Shown here piece by piece: positions 44,874-54,045 of a stretch of 64,000 bases of DNA (position 1 is its first letter; each line of letters begins with the position of its first letter). The stretch is from the NCBI RefSeq assembly GCF_001571285.1, contig NZ_BCTM01000010.1:62001-126000 (forward strand). The letters run 5' to 3'. Under the pieces are notes generated by a model, which ran no database searches, was not told the DNA's origin, and saw only the letters and a program-made list of their open reading frames with translations. Made by a program: the position numbers and the translations under genes. The stretch comes from Kluyvera cryocrescens NBRC 102467. GTDB taxonomy: Bacteria > Pseudomonadota > Gammaproteobacteria > Enterobacterales > Enterobacteriaceae.

Positions 44874-46805
44874 TCAAATGGGGCGAATACTCTCTTCATC
44901 CAAATCCGCATCGAAGAATCGACGCAGGGTCTGAATGTTATTATCCGCGATAATTGACTCGCGCGCCTGCGCAAGCTTCTCTTCGTAAATGGCCTGTCGC
45001 CACTCCAGCGGCGTACGCACCGCCGGATTATCATCTTCCACGATGGTCAATTCAACAGGTGCACCGTATAAAGTGCTCATCGCTTCGGTCAACTTCTGTA
45101 GCGCACCGGGCGAATTCAGATGCCGCTGCGTCGGACGCAGATGCAGGCACACCGCTTGGCCATTTTGTTCTTTCCACGCGTTAAGCGCGACCTGCTCAAC
45201 CAGCTTTGGCAGCGCCATCTGGCTGACCTGCGCCGCCCACTCATCGCGCTCAATGGCTTCCGCCATCAGCTTTTGCGCAAGCTCAGGCGTCTTCTCATGC
45301 TCCAGCGCTTTCTTCAGCGCCTTCGGCGTGGCGACTTCCTCTTTTTTCACCTCGGCGACAGGCGTGGTCGCTTTCCAGCGATAGGCCTCTTTCTTCGCCG
45401 CAGGCTTCGTCAGCGCCGACGGGGCCGGACGCGCCTGAACGCGTTCGGATACCGATGCCAGTCTTTCCAGCGCAGCGTTATTCACCGGCCGCGCGCGGGA
45501 AGCGGCTGCCGGTTCACTCTTTTTTGGTTGGGTTGCTCCCTGGCTGCCCTGCTGTAGCTGGCGACGTGCGGCCAGCACCTGATTGGTTGAATCAGGGAGC
45601 GAAGCCGACGGGGGCGGCGTCACGGGGGCGGAGGCCGGCATCGATGGCGGCTGTTGCGTCACCGGGGCGCTAGCGGGCACAAAGGCCTGCGGCGGTGCTT
45701 CCGGTTCGGGTAGCGGCGCATTCGGATGGAATGCCAGCGCGCGCAGCAGAGTCATCTCTATGCCCATGCGGCGGTCCGGTGCATACGGCAATTCTTTACG
45801 GCCAATCAGCAGCGTCTGGTAATAAAGCTGAACGTCGGTTGGTGGTACCGTTCGCGCCAGATTGCGCATACGTTGTTCAATCGCCGCCATATCACTGCCC
45901 AGCGCCGCAGGCGACAGCTGAACCATCGCAATACGGTGCAGCAGGCTTTGCATTTCGACCAGCAGCGCTTCCCAATCAACGCCGCGCAGCGCAGCATCGT
46001 TGACCAGTTCCATCACGCGTTCGCCGTTAGCCGCCACCAGCGCTTCAATCAGCGACAGCGCCTGATCGTCATCAAGCGTGCCGAGCATTTCGCTTACCGA
46101 TACCGTGGTGAGCTGGCCTTCCCCGCTGGCAATCGCCTGATCGGTCAGACTCAGCGCATCACGCAGGCTACCGTCCGCCGCGCGGGCCAGCAATTGCAGG
46201 GCGCGAGGCTCGTGGCTGATATGCTCTTCATCAAGTATGTGCTCTAGCTGATGGCGAATCTGTTCAACGTCAAGCGCTTTCAGGTGGAACTGCAGGCAAC
46301 GCGACAAAATCGTCACCGGCAGCTTTTGCGGATCGGTGGTCGCCAGCAAGAATTTAACGTGCGCAGGCGGCTCTTCCAGCGTCTTCAGCAAGGCATTAAA
46401 GCTGTGACGGGAAAGCATGTGCACTTCATCGATCAGATAGACCTTAAAGCGGCCGCGCGCCGGCGCATACTGGACGTTGTCCAGCAGATCGCGGGTATCT
46501 TCAACTTTGGTACGCGAGGCGGCATCGATCTCAATCAGATCGACAAAACGCCCCTGTTCGATTTCACGGCAGTTATCGCACACGCCGCACGGCGTCGCGG
46601 TAATGCCGGTTTCGCAATTGAGTCCTTTAGCCAGTAAACGGGCGATAGACGTTTTCCCCACACCGCGGGTGCCGGAAAAGAGATATGCGTGATGAATGCG
46701 CCCTAACGATAAGCCGTTCGCCAGTGCGGTCAGCACATGTTCCTGGCCGACGACGTCAGCAAAGGTTTGTGGGCGCCATTTTCGGGCTAAGACCTGATAA
46801 CTCAT
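44874..46805 (-). CDS. dnaX: DNA polymerase III tau/gamma subunit DnaX
   Basis: 643 aa, as in E. coli tau. The AAA+ clamp-loader core has Walker A GTRGVGKT (45-52), a zinc site with Cys64, Cys73, Cys76 and Cys79, Walker B YLIDEVHML and the SRC sensor (LSRC). After a Pro/Ala-rich linker, tau-specific domains IV and V bind DnaB and the polymerase core. A -1 frameshift after codon 429 gives the shorter gamma (430 aa). The operon runs dnaX-ybaB-recR. Confidence 0.97.
   Translation of the reverse strand: MSYQVLARKWRPQTFADVVGQEHVLTALANGLSLGRIHHAYLFSGTRGVGKTSIARLLAKGLNCETGITATPCGVCDNCREIEQGRFVDLIEIDAASRTKVEDTRDLLDNVQYAPARGRFKVYLIDEVHMLSRHSFNALLKTLEEPPAHVKFLLATTDPQKLPVTILSRCLQFHLKALDVEQIRHQLEHILDEEHISHEPRALQLLARAADGSLRDALSLTDQAIASGEGQLTTVSVSEMLGTLDDDQALSLIEALVAANGERVMELVNDAALRGVDWEALLVEMQSLLHRIAMVQLSPAALGSDMAAIEQRMRNLARTVPPTDVQLYYQTLLIGRKELPYAPDRRMGIEMTLLRALAFHPNAPLPEPEAPPQAFVPASAPVTQQPPSMPASAPVTPPPSASLPDSTNQVLAARRQLQQGSQGATQPKKSEPAAASRARPVNNAALERLASVSERVQARPAPSALTKPAAKKEAYRWKATTPVAEVKKEEVATPKALKKALEHEKTPELAQKLMAEAIERDEWAAQVSQMALPKLVEQVALNAWKEQNGQAVCLHLRPTQRHLNSPGALQKLTEAMSTLYGAPVELTIVEDDNPAVRTPLEWRQAIYEEKLAQARESIIADNNIQTLRRFFDADLDEESIRPI
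45517..45525 (-). other. Programmed -1 frameshift site producing DnaX gamma
   Basis: The minus strand reads A AAA AAG (45525-45519) at codons 427-429. After slippage the next codons are GAG and TGA, so gamma ends at residue 430. An internal SD-like AGGGAG lies about 10 nt upstream, and a GC-rich stem-loop (CCGGC...GCCGG) follows, the three parts of the E. coli signal. Confidence 0.92.
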
Positions 46806-46897
46806 TGGCTGGCTCTGAAACGCTGGAAGGTGGATTCTGGAAGGGGTAATGCTATCACAGCCCCGCCAGATCGGCGAGGCTATGTATCGGGAAATGC

Positions 46898-47449
46898 TTA
46901 GTGACCCGGGAAATTCACCAGGCTATAGCTGGTGATGCCCTGTTTTTCCAGGCGCTGCTCGCCGCCGAGATCGAACAGGTTGATGATGAATGCCGCATCG
47001 TGCACTTCACCACCCAGACGACGAATCAGCTTCACGGTCGCTTCGATTGTGCCGCCGGTCGCCAGCAGATCGTCAACCACCAGCACTTTGTCGCCAGCTT
47101 TAATTGCATCAACGTGGATTTCCAGTTGATCGGTGCCGTATTCCAGCTCATAGCTTTCAGCAATGGTTTCACGCGGCAGTTTACGCGGCTTACGTACCGG
47201 GACAAAACCTACGCCCATCGCCAGCGCAACCGGCGCACCAAACAGAAAACCACGTGCTTCGGTCCCCACCACTTTGGTGATACCGGCATCTTTGTACTTC
47301 TCAACCAGCAGTTCAATGCTGAGCGCGTAGGCTTTCGGGTCTTCCAGTAAGCTGGTGACATCACGGAAAAGAATGCCAGGTTTTGGATAATCCTGGATGC
47401 TCTGGATGCTGTTCTTCAGATATTCAAGCTGCTGTGCAGTAGCGGTCAT
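46898..47449 (-). CDS. apt: Adenine phosphoribosyltransferase Apt
   Basis: 183 aa as in E. coli. The PRPP-binding motif is [13 protein letters not shown], with the adenine pocket [14 protein letters not shown] and the conserved FRDVTSLL. It converts adenine and PRPP to AMP in purine salvage. The ATG at 47449 ([11 protein letters not shown]) matches E. coli. An imperfect GCC-rich palindrome in the short gap before the dnaX gene (46858-46880) may be the terminator. Confidence 0.96.
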   Translation of the reverse strand: MTATAQQLEYLKNSIQSIQDYPKPGILFRDVTSLLEDPKAYALSIELLVEKYKDAGITKVVGTEARGFLFGAPVALAMGVGFVPVRKPRKLPRETIAESYELEYGTDQLEIHVDAIKAGDKVLVVDDLLATGGTIEATVKLIRRLGGEVHDAAFIINLFDLGGEQRLEKQGITSYSLVNFPGH

Positions 47450-47598
47450 AGGTTTGTGCCTAATTAAAACAGTGTTACTCAAGGCGAGCAAAACGGGTTA
47501 AAAATGTTGAATGCTTAAATTTTAACCGGGCGCGCCTGTGCTCGAAAACGCCAGAATTTACTGGCTAGCTCGTAGAATTGCAACACCATTAATGCGGT

Positions 47599-47976
47599 TC
47601 ACGACTTTTGTTGTTCTGCATCAACCACCGGGATACGCCACATGAAAATCAGCAGCGCGCAGAGAATCACCAACAGCAGCAGGCGAACCCAGAGCATGTT
47701 CACTAGCCATAGCGAGATCGCAAAAGTCAGTAAAATCAGCGCAATCGCCCGTGGCTTAGCCCCCGGCGGCATCGCTTTATAGCGCTGCCAGTGGCGTAAA
47801 TAGCCGCCAAACCACGAGCGGTAGAGCAGCCAGGCGTAAAACCTCGGCGACGATCGGGCAAAGCACCACGCGGCCAGCAGAATGAACGGTGTCGTCGGCA
47901 GCAGCGGTAAAACCACGCCAAGGGTGCCGAGGGCTACCGCCAGCCAGCCAATAATGAGTAGAATAGTACGCTGCAT
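47599..47976 (-). CDS. ybaN: DUF454 inner-membrane protein YbaN
   Basis: 125 aa, E. coli length. It has three hydrophobic segments (ILLIIGWLAVALGTLGVVLPLL; PFILLAAWCFA; LLLLVILCALLIFM). The PLLPTTPF motif between helices and SSPRFYAWL are the DUF454 marks. It is a small inner-membrane protein with no known activity. It is divergent from priC across 67 bp. Confidence 0.9.
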   Translation of the reverse strand: MQRTILLIIGWLAVALGTLGVVLPLLPTTPFILLAAWCFARSSPRFYAWLLYRSWFGGYLRHWQRYKAMPPGAKPRAIALILLTFAISLWLVNMLWVRLLLLVILCALLIFMWRIPVVDAEQQKS

Positions 47977-48043
47977 AATGCGAATCGTTATCAAATGAGT
48001 CTGCTAATGTAGCATAGCCGATAAGATTAAAACGGAGAACCTG

Positions 48044-48571
48044 GTGAAAACGGCCCTGCTTTTACAAACGCTAGAACAACAGCTTGCCCGTTTGCAGACG
48101 CGTATCGCGCCGCAGGCCACGCATGCCACCCTGAGCGCCCGTTTCGATCGCCAACTCTTTCGTACGCGCAGCACGCAAATGCAGGCCTACCTTGACGAAG
48201 CGCAGGCAAATTTTCACGAGCTTAAACATGCCGTTGAGCAGCAGAAGCTGCCGCAGGTTGCCTGGCTTGCCGAGCGCCTGACCGCGCAACTTGAAGCAAT
48301 TAGCCGGGAGAGCGAAGCCTGGTCGCTGCGGGTATGGGACAGCGCATCACCCGGCCTACGCCGCTGGCAGCGCAAACGGTTGGAAACGCAGGATTTTGAA
48401 CGTCGTCTGCTGGAAATGAAGCAGCAGCGCCAACAGCAGTATCAGCAGGCCATCACGCTGGATGACCAGCAGCGCCTGGCACGTGAAATTACCGCTTTTG
48501 ATGGCCGCATCGCGCGCTGTCAGCAGGCGCTACAGGAAATTGAACGAGTGCTCGCGCGGATGACGCGCTAA
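48044..48571 (+). CDS. priC: Primosomal replication protein N'' PriC
   Basis: 175 aa as in E. coli, from a GTG start at 48044 with ACGGAG upstream. The protein is mostly helical and basic; the conserved part reads ATLSARFDRQLF and LPQVAWLAERLTAQLEAI. PriC helps PriA/Rep reload DnaB at stalled forks. The middle (residues 120-145) is rich in Gln/Arg. The small gene rsmS follows 12 nt later. Confidence 0.93.
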   Translation: MKTALLLQTLEQQLARLQTRIAPQATHATLSARFDRQLFRTRSTQMQAYLDEAQANFHELKHAVEQQKLPQVAWLAERLTAQLEAISRESEAWSLRVWDSASPGLRRWQRKRLETQDFERRLLEMKQQRQQQYQQAITLDDQQRLAREITAFDGRIARCQQALQEIERVLARMTR

Positions 48572-48583
48572 CAAGGAGAAGCT

Positions 48584-48742
48584 ATGTCGCTGGAAAACGC
48601 CCCGGATGATGTCAAACTGGCGGTTGATATTATCGAGCTGCTGGAGAGCAATCAGATCGCCCCGGAAATTGTGCTAAGCGCGCTGGAAATGGTGCGGCAA
48701 GATTATGTTAACAAGCTAAAAAATGCGGAAAACGCATCGTAA
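48584..48742 (+). CDS. rsmS: Small protein RsmS (YbaM)
   Basis: 52 aa, one residue shorter than the 53 aa of E. coli RsmS/YbaM, and it starts with the same [15 protein letters not shown]. It is acidic and helical. Its orthologue in Pectobacterium affects secondary metabolism and virulence through RsmB; a biochemical role in E. coli is unclear. It has a good SD (AAGGAG) and follows priC by 12 nt, so it is co-transcribed. Confidence 0.88.
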   Translation: MSLENAPDDVKLAVDIIELLESNQIAPEIVLSALEMVRQDYVNKLKNAENAS

Positions 48743-48825
48743 AATACGCAATTGCCAGCTACCTCGCCGTCATCGTCTATGGCAAATTTTCCGTCACCGT
48801 ATGGAAAAGGTGATGACGGATTATC

Positions 48826-49749
48826 ATGAAAATTTTCTCGGCGACCCCGCACGACGCCATTTTTAAGCAGTTTTTACACCATACGGCGATCGCCCGCGAT
48901 TTTCTGGAAGCCCACCTTCCCGCTGGCCTCCTCGCACTTTGCGATCTGGAAACGCTGCAACTGACTTCAGGCAGTTTTGTTGAAGAGGATCTACGAGCCA
49001 GCTACTCCGATATTCTCTACGCGCTGCAAACCCGCGATGGACCAGGCTATATCTACGTATTAATTGAACATCAAAGCTCCACGGATAAATTGATGGCCTT
49101 TCGCCTGATGCGCTATGCCATCGCCGCCATGCAGCGGCACCTGGATGCTGGCCACGACATGCTGCCGCTGGTGATCCCGATGCTTTTTTATCACGGTTGC
49201 GCCAGCCCCTGGCCCTATCGCCTGAACTGGACGGCGCTGTTTGCCGATCCCGCGCTGGCAGCCCAACTGTATACGCACGATTTTCCGCTGGTGGATATCA
49301 CCGTGATTCCCGATGATCAGATCATGACCCACCGCCGGATGGCAATGCTGGAACTGTTGTTTAAACATATACGTCAGCGCGATCTCGCGACGTTACTCGA
49401 CCGCCTGGGGGCACTGCTGATAGAAAATTGGTTAACTGCTCCACAGTTAGCGGCGCTGATTCACTATATGCTGCAGGCGGGCGGCACGCAGCAGCCGGAA
49501 CAACTCATCGCCAAACTCGCGGAATATTCACCACAGCATAGGGAACAGCTAATGACCATTGCAGAATGGCTCGCCGAAAAAGGGCAAAAGCAGGGTGTAG
49601 TACAAGGAATGGAGCAAGGCGAAGCGCTTGGTCGTCGGGAAGAGGCCGTTAAGATTGCGCATAACATGTTAAACGCCGGGCTCTCAGTCACTCTGATAAC
49701 CCAGTTGACCGGCTTAACCGCCGATGATCTCGCCATTCAGACCGAGTAA
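48826..49749 (+). CDS. Rpn-family PD-(D/E)XK nuclease / putative transposase-like protein
   Basis: 307 aa. It starts TPHDAIFKQFL, the hallmark of the RpnA-E family. The nuclease core has YSDILYALQTRDG with the likely catalytic Asp, and EHQSS with the Glu/Gln pair, followed by MAFRLMRYAIAAMQRHLDAGH. The C-terminal tail has the Gly/Gln repeats KGQKQGVVQGMEQGEALG. Rpn proteins are DNA nucleases that promote RecA-independent recombination in E. coli and can act as phage defence. It is an insertion between rsmS and mscK compared with K-12 and is followed by its own terminator. Confidence 0.85.
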   Translation: MKIFSATPHDAIFKQFLHHTAIARDFLEAHLPAGLLALCDLETLQLTSGSFVEEDLRASYSDILYALQTRDGPGYIYVLIEHQSSTDKLMAFRLMRYAIAAMQRHLDAGHDMLPLVIPMLFYHGCASPWPYRLNWTALFADPALAAQLYTHDFPLVDITVIPDDQIMTHRRMAMLELLFKHIRQRDLATLLDRLGALLIENWLTAPQLAALIHYMLQAGGTQQPEQLIAKLAEYSPQHREQLMTIAEWLAEKGQKQGVVQGMEQGEALGRREEAVKIAHNMLNAGLSVTLITQLTGLTADDLAIQTE

Positions 49750-49754
49750 AAGAG

Positions 49755-49778
49755 GGCGACATCTCTGTCGCCTTTTTT
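49755..49778. terminator. Terminator after the Rpn gene, shared with mscK
   Basis: GGCGACA / TGTCGCC with a TCTC loop is followed by TTTTTT on the plus strand and preceded by A residues, so it serves both convergent genes. Confidence 0.85.
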
Positions 49779-49781
49779 CCG

Positions 49782-52700
49782 TTAATCCGCAATCAGCGGC
49801 GTGCCGTCGTTTTTATTGTCCCGCTTCACTTCCGTCACTTCATCGCCCTTTTCATTATGCAAATGCACTTCCAGTTGGTTAAAGGCAATGTTGATGTCAT
49901 TTTCACGACACAGACGATCGATGGTGCGGTTCAGCTCATCAACGGTATAGCTACGATCGCGCAGCTCGCGAACGTACAGACGCAGTTCGTGATCGAGCGT
50001 GCTGGCCCCGAAGGTGGTGAAGAACACCGACGGCTCCGGATCGTGCATCACTTTCGGATGGCTGGTCGCCGCCTGCAGCAGCACGGCTTTCACTTTATCC
50101 AGATCCGAGCCGTAAGCCACGCCGAGGCGGATAACCACACGGGTAATGGTATCGCTGAGCGACCAGTTGATCAGACGTTCGGTGACGAACGCTTTATTCG
50201 GGATAATGACCTCTTTACGGTCAAAATCGGTAATGGTGGTCGCACGAATACGGATCTTACTGACCGTCCCTGAGAAGGTGCCGATGGTGACGGTATCGCC
50301 AATACGCACCGGACGCTCAAACAGAATAATCAGGCCGGACACGAAGTTACCGAAGATCTCCTGCAAACCAAAACCAAGACCAACGGACAGCGCGGCGGCC
50401 AGCCACTGCAGCTTATCCCACGATACGCCAAGCGAGCCAAAGACGGTCATGGCCCCGACGGCCAGAATGACGTAGTTAAGGATCTGCGTAATCGCGTAGG
50501 AGGCCCCCTGACGCATGTTCAGCCGCGAGAGCACCAGCACTTCCAGCAGCCCCGGTAAGTTGCGAATCAGCGCCCAGGCCACCATCGAGGCGATAATCGC
50601 AAACAGCAGGCTGCCCATGGTGACGTTTTTCACCACGCTGGCGCCAGCCTCGGTGCCGCTGTAATGCCATAGCGTAATGCTGTCGAGATAGCTAAACACG
50701 GTGATCAAATCAGACCAAATCGCCCAGAACACCACGCCAAACAGCGCCACCATCACCAGCATGGTAATGCGCAGCGTCTGCTGGTTGATTTGTTCCAGCG
50801 CGATGGTCGGTTCTTCCTGCGGCTCGGCCCCTTCGGCGCCCTCTTTCACCATGTTTTGACGGCGGGCGACCGCGCGGCGGTATGCGATGCGGCGCGCGGC
50901 CACGCTTAGGCCACGCAGTACGGTCTGATACAGCAGGTTCCAGAAAATAACCAGATAAACGGTTTCAATCCAGCGGCCAGAAAGGCGCAGCGTAGTATAG
51001 AAGTACCCGGTGGCAGTGAGCACCATCAGCCCCACCGGAACCAGCGACAGCACGGTGACGGTGAGCAGACGCAGGCTGTGCGACTCTTTGTCTCGCCAGC
51101 TTTCACGACACATCGGCCACGCCAGAATCGCGATAACCAGCAGGTTCAGTAGAATAACAAACTGCCCCAGCACGTCATCCATCAGGTTCAGCGGCGAAAG
51201 CTCAGACACCACGGACCAGAAGTGCAGCGGCAGCAGCGCGAGGCTGATACGGACAATCTGACGTCGCCAATGGCTGGTCAACTGTTCTGGCATATTGAAG
51301 TGGCGCACAGCCACGCCATTTTTCTCCAGGACCTTCCAGCACAGGCCAAAGACCAGCCAGAAGATTGCCAGCTTTTTACAAAATGCCCACAGCAGTACGC
51401 TGATATTCAGCTGCATCGTCAGCAGCACCAGGCCTACCGCCAAAATAAGCAGTACCACCGGCAAGGCGCGGATGAGGTCGATCAAAATCGCTTTTGGCGT
51501 GTGCAGTTGACTGTCGTTACGCAGGTTACCAACCTGATCGCCAAGCTTATTCTGATAATCACGCAGCCACTGCAGCCGCCAGCGAATCAAACCGGCAATC
51601 AGCAGCAGAGGCAGCCCGGCGAGGAAAGCAATAAATACCGCAGGCCACGCCTTCTCCCAGTTCACGGTGATTTTCATCGCCTTAAACTGGTCTTTCAACG
51701 CGCCAGGGAAGGATTTAATCCAATCCCAGTCCATCGGTCTGTTGCTGTTCACCCAGAAGATTTGCTGCGTCAGAATGGATTTCAAACTTTTCGACACGCT
51801 CATCAACTGCTGCTGATTGATTTGCAGGTTGATAGCCATCATCAGTTGGTTGCCGAGCTGTTTGTTGATAAGGTCGAGCATTTCGCGGCGCGCATCCACA
51901 ATCTGCAGCAGCGCATCATGAACTTCACTATCCACTTCGCTGCTGTGACCTTCTTCCAGCTTGGCGACAAACTCATCGCTCTGGAACAGCGCATCACGCT
52001 GCTGGTTGATTTCAAATTGCTCGAGCCGCAGGTCGGCAATGCGCGTGGTCATATCTTCCAGCTCGTCCGCCGACGGCAGCGTCTGCTGCTGCTGGTAGAG
52101 AATACGCGAAAGCAGCAGACTGCCTTTGAGTACGGCGATTTGCTCTTTGACATTGCTTTCCGACTGCAGCGCGCGATCAAGCCAGGTTTTGACCCGGATA
52201 TTTTGCTGCACCAGTTGGTTGCCGCTTTCGGTGGCGGTAATCAGCTTCTGGCTCAGTTGATGGTTAATTTCCAGTTCCTGTTTTACCAGCGGGTTCCCCT
52301 GAATCCGCGCGGTTTCTTCAGGCGAAGCGGTCTCCGCGGCGGTTTTTTCCGACAGCAGTAGACGCTTGCTGTTAACCGCTTCTTGCAGCAGCTGGAGTTG
52401 ATGTTCAAGGCGGGTACTGTATGCGGTCACGTAATCACGCTGCTTTTGCAGGGTATCCTGAAGCACCGTGTTGCCCGCAAGGCTTTTACGCTGGAACTCG
52501 ATTTCAGCATCAAGCAGCGTTTTTTGCACCTGCATCATCGTCTGCTGAGTGGGACGCAGCGTATCGCCGACGGTGGTACCGTTCAGGCTATTACGCACCT
52601 GCAAAAGCTGCTGCGACGCCGAATTCATGGCGTTCTGAACGCGTTCCGGCTGCGTTTGCAGCGACACCAGTTGACTGTTGTAGGTGGCCAGATCGTTTTG

Positions 52701-53132
52701 CGCATTTTGCAGGTCGTCAACGGCCTGCGACACGCGCGCTTCCAGTTGACGAAGCGACAACGTACTCAGGGTCTTGCGCGTCTCGTCATCATTATCAACA
52801 TCGCTTAGCGCATTCAAATTCTCCGTCGCCTGACGCAGCTTGGCTGGCGCTTGATCCACCTGCTTTTGCAGCTGCGCGGACTCATCCTTCACGCGGTCGA
52901 TTTTATCCAGCAACTGGAGCGTTTCGCTCAGGTCCTGTACCACCAGCTTGTCCTGCGGCGTCAGGTCTTTCTTATTATTAAGGGTATTAAGCTGATCCTG
53001 AACATCAGCGCGGTCAGGAATATCATTATTACTTAGCGCGCGAGCTTGCACCGCGGCAATAGAAAAGAGAAAGCAAACAGCGACAATGAAAAATGCAGAG
53101 ATCGTAGCCCGTGGGCGGATGTTATGCAGCAT
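49782..53132 (-). CDS. mscK: K+-dependent mechanosensitive channel MscK (KefA)
   Basis: 1116 aa (1120 in E. coli). A signal-like N-terminal helix (ISAFFIVAVCFLFSIAA) is followed by a large periplasmic coiled-coil domain (about 40-470), eleven or so helices, and a C-terminal MscS domain: the pore-lining helix contains LQWLAAALSVGLGFGLQEIFGNFVSGLIILFERP, then the beta domain VTIGTFSGTVSKI. MscK opens on membrane tension with high external K+. It is next to acrR, as in K-12. Confidence 0.95.
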   Translation of the reverse strand: MLHNIRPRATISAFFIVAVCFLFSIAAVQARALSNNDIPDRADVQDQLNTLNNKKDLTPQDKLVVQDLSETLQLLDKIDRVKDESAQLQKQVDQAPAKLRQATENLNALSDVDNDDETRKTLSTLSLRQLEARVSQAVDDLQNAQNDLATYNSQLVSLQTQPERVQNAMNSASQQLLQVRNSLNGTTVGDTLRPTQQTMMQVQKTLLDAEIEFQRKSLAGNTVLQDTLQKQRDYVTAYSTRLEHQLQLLQEAVNSKRLLLSEKTAAETASPEETARIQGNPLVKQELEINHQLSQKLITATESGNQLVQQNIRVKTWLDRALQSESNVKEQIAVLKGSLLLSRILYQQQQTLPSADELEDMTTRIADLRLEQFEINQQRDALFQSDEFVAKLEEGHSSEVDSEVHDALLQIVDARREMLDLINKQLGNQLMMAINLQINQQQLMSVSKSLKSILTQQIFWVNSNRPMDWDWIKSFPGALKDQFKAMKITVNWEKAWPAVFIAFLAGLPLLLIAGLIRWRLQWLRDYQNKLGDQVGNLRNDSQLHTPKAILIDLIRALPVVLLILAVGLVLLTMQLNISVLLWAFCKKLAIFWLVFGLCWKVLEKNGVAVRHFNMPEQLTSHWRRQIVRISLALLPLHFWSVVSELSPLNLMDDVLGQFVILLNLLVIAILAWPMCRESWRDKESHSLRLLTVTVLSLVPVGLMVLTATGYFYTTLRLSGRWIETVYLVIFWNLLYQTVLRGLSVAARRIAYRRAVARRQNMVKEGAEGAEPQEEPTIALEQINQQTLRITMLVMVALFGVVFWAIWSDLITVFSYLDSITLWHYSGTEAGASVVKNVTMGSLLFAIIASMVAWALIRNLPGLLEVLVLSRLNMRQGASYAITQILNYVILAVGAMTVFGSLGVSWDKLQWLAAALSVGLGFGLQEIFGNFVSGLIILFERPVRIGDTVTIGTFSGTVSKIRIRATTITDFDRKEVIIPNKAFVTERLINWSLSDTITRVVIRLGVAYGSDLDKVKAVLLQAATSHPKVMHDPEPSVFFTTFGASTLDHELRLYVRELRDRSYTVDELNRTIDRLCRENDINIAFNQLEVHLHNEKGDEVTEVKRDNKNDGTPLIAD

Positions 53133-53258
53133 AATGTTAACACGAGTAGTGGTTAAAGCCGGTAGCGAGCCGGAGAGAATTACCGGCGCAGAATAGCACT
53201 TAAGACAACGGTCGAATAGCCAGAGAACCCAGGATTCTTCCAGGTAATTTCTTAGACG

Positions 53259-53903
53259 TTAAGTATCCGTTTCCCCGCGTAGCGTCGGGCAAAATTGGTA
53301 CATTTCGATTAAAATCGCGACATAGGCTCGCGCTTCAGCCCGCAGGTCGAACAACGTCGGCGTCGACAGCCAGTTCTCCATGAGCCCGGAAATATAGCTG
53401 CGAGTGAGAATAGCCGCCCGGCGACTTAATAAATTGGTCGGTAATGCTTTTGCCATCACACAGTCATTTAACGCCTGTTCAATTCTATCGTAACTTTCTA
53501 TACATAAATTATGCTGTGCCTGTTGCACAACCGCCATTTCACCGACAAACTCACACTTGTGAAAGATAATCTCCATCATCAAGCGTCGGCGTTCTTCAAC
53601 CACGGTTGCTTCCAGGATGTAAACAAGGATTTCCCTTAAAACTGAGAGTGGATCGTCCGGGAATTTTACCCGATACTCAATTTCAAGATCGCTGATGCTG
53701 GATTCTGATAACGCCCAGATTTCGTTAAAGAGATCCGACTTATCCTTAAAGTGCCAGTAAATGGCGCCGCGCGTCACCCCGGCCGCTTTTGCAATCTCGG
53801 CCAGTGAAGTGGATGATACCCCCTGCTGTGAGAACAACCGTAGGGCAACATCCAGTATGTGCTGACGCGTAACTCGCGCTTGTTCTTTGGTTTTTCGTGC
53901 CAT
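53259..53903 (-). CDS. acrR: TetR-type repressor of acrAB, AcrR
   Basis: 214 aa (215 in E. coli). The N-terminal TetR helix-turn-helix ([23 protein letters not shown]) is almost the same as in E. coli AcrR. The C-terminal ligand domain is more divergent (for example [14 protein letters not shown]). It represses acrAB and its own gene, and releases DNA on binding ethidium, bile or other ligands. It is divergent from acrA with the operator between them. Confidence 0.95.
   Translation of the reverse strand: MARKTKEQARVTRQHILDVALRLFSQQGVSSTSLAEIAKAAGVTRGAIYWHFKDKSDLFNEIWALSESSISDLEIEYRVKFPDDPLSVLREILVYILEATVVEERRRLMMEIIFHKCEFVGEMAVVQQAQHNLCIESYDRIEQALNDCVMAKALPTNLLSRRAAILTRSYISGLMENWLSTPTLFDLRAEARAYVAILIEMYQFCPTLRGETDT
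53885..53903 (-). promoter_or_regulatory. Candidate mar box (MarA/SoxS/Rob) of acrAB
   Basis: ATGGCACGAAAAACCAAAG on the minus strand follows the mar-box consensus AYnGCACnnWnnRYYAAAY except at the last base. It overlaps the acrR start codon and lies about 150 bp from acrA. In E. coli a mar box acts on acrAB at about this place. Confidence 0.55.
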
Positions 53904-53931
53904 AGGTCGGTGAATTTGCAGAGGTTAGATT

Positions 53932-53955
53932 TACATACATTTATGAATGTATGTA
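53932..53955 (+). promoter_or_regulatory. AcrR operator
   Basis: A 24-bp inverted repeat has half-sites TACATACAT and ATGTATGTA flanking TTATGA. It equals the E. coli AcrR operator except for one central base. It lies between acrR and acrA, overlapping the promoter region of acrAB. Confidence 0.93.
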
Positions 53956-54045
53956 CCATAGTATGACGATAATACGAACGCAGCAATGGGTTTGTGGACG
54001 CTTGTTCCATTGATCAATTTGAAATCGGACACTCGAGGTTTACAT

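Noticed and set aside
51222-52361. 379-codon open frame opposite mscK
   Set aside because: It is antisense to the coiled-coil part of MscK; its Gln/His-rich composition is that expected from the complementary codons.
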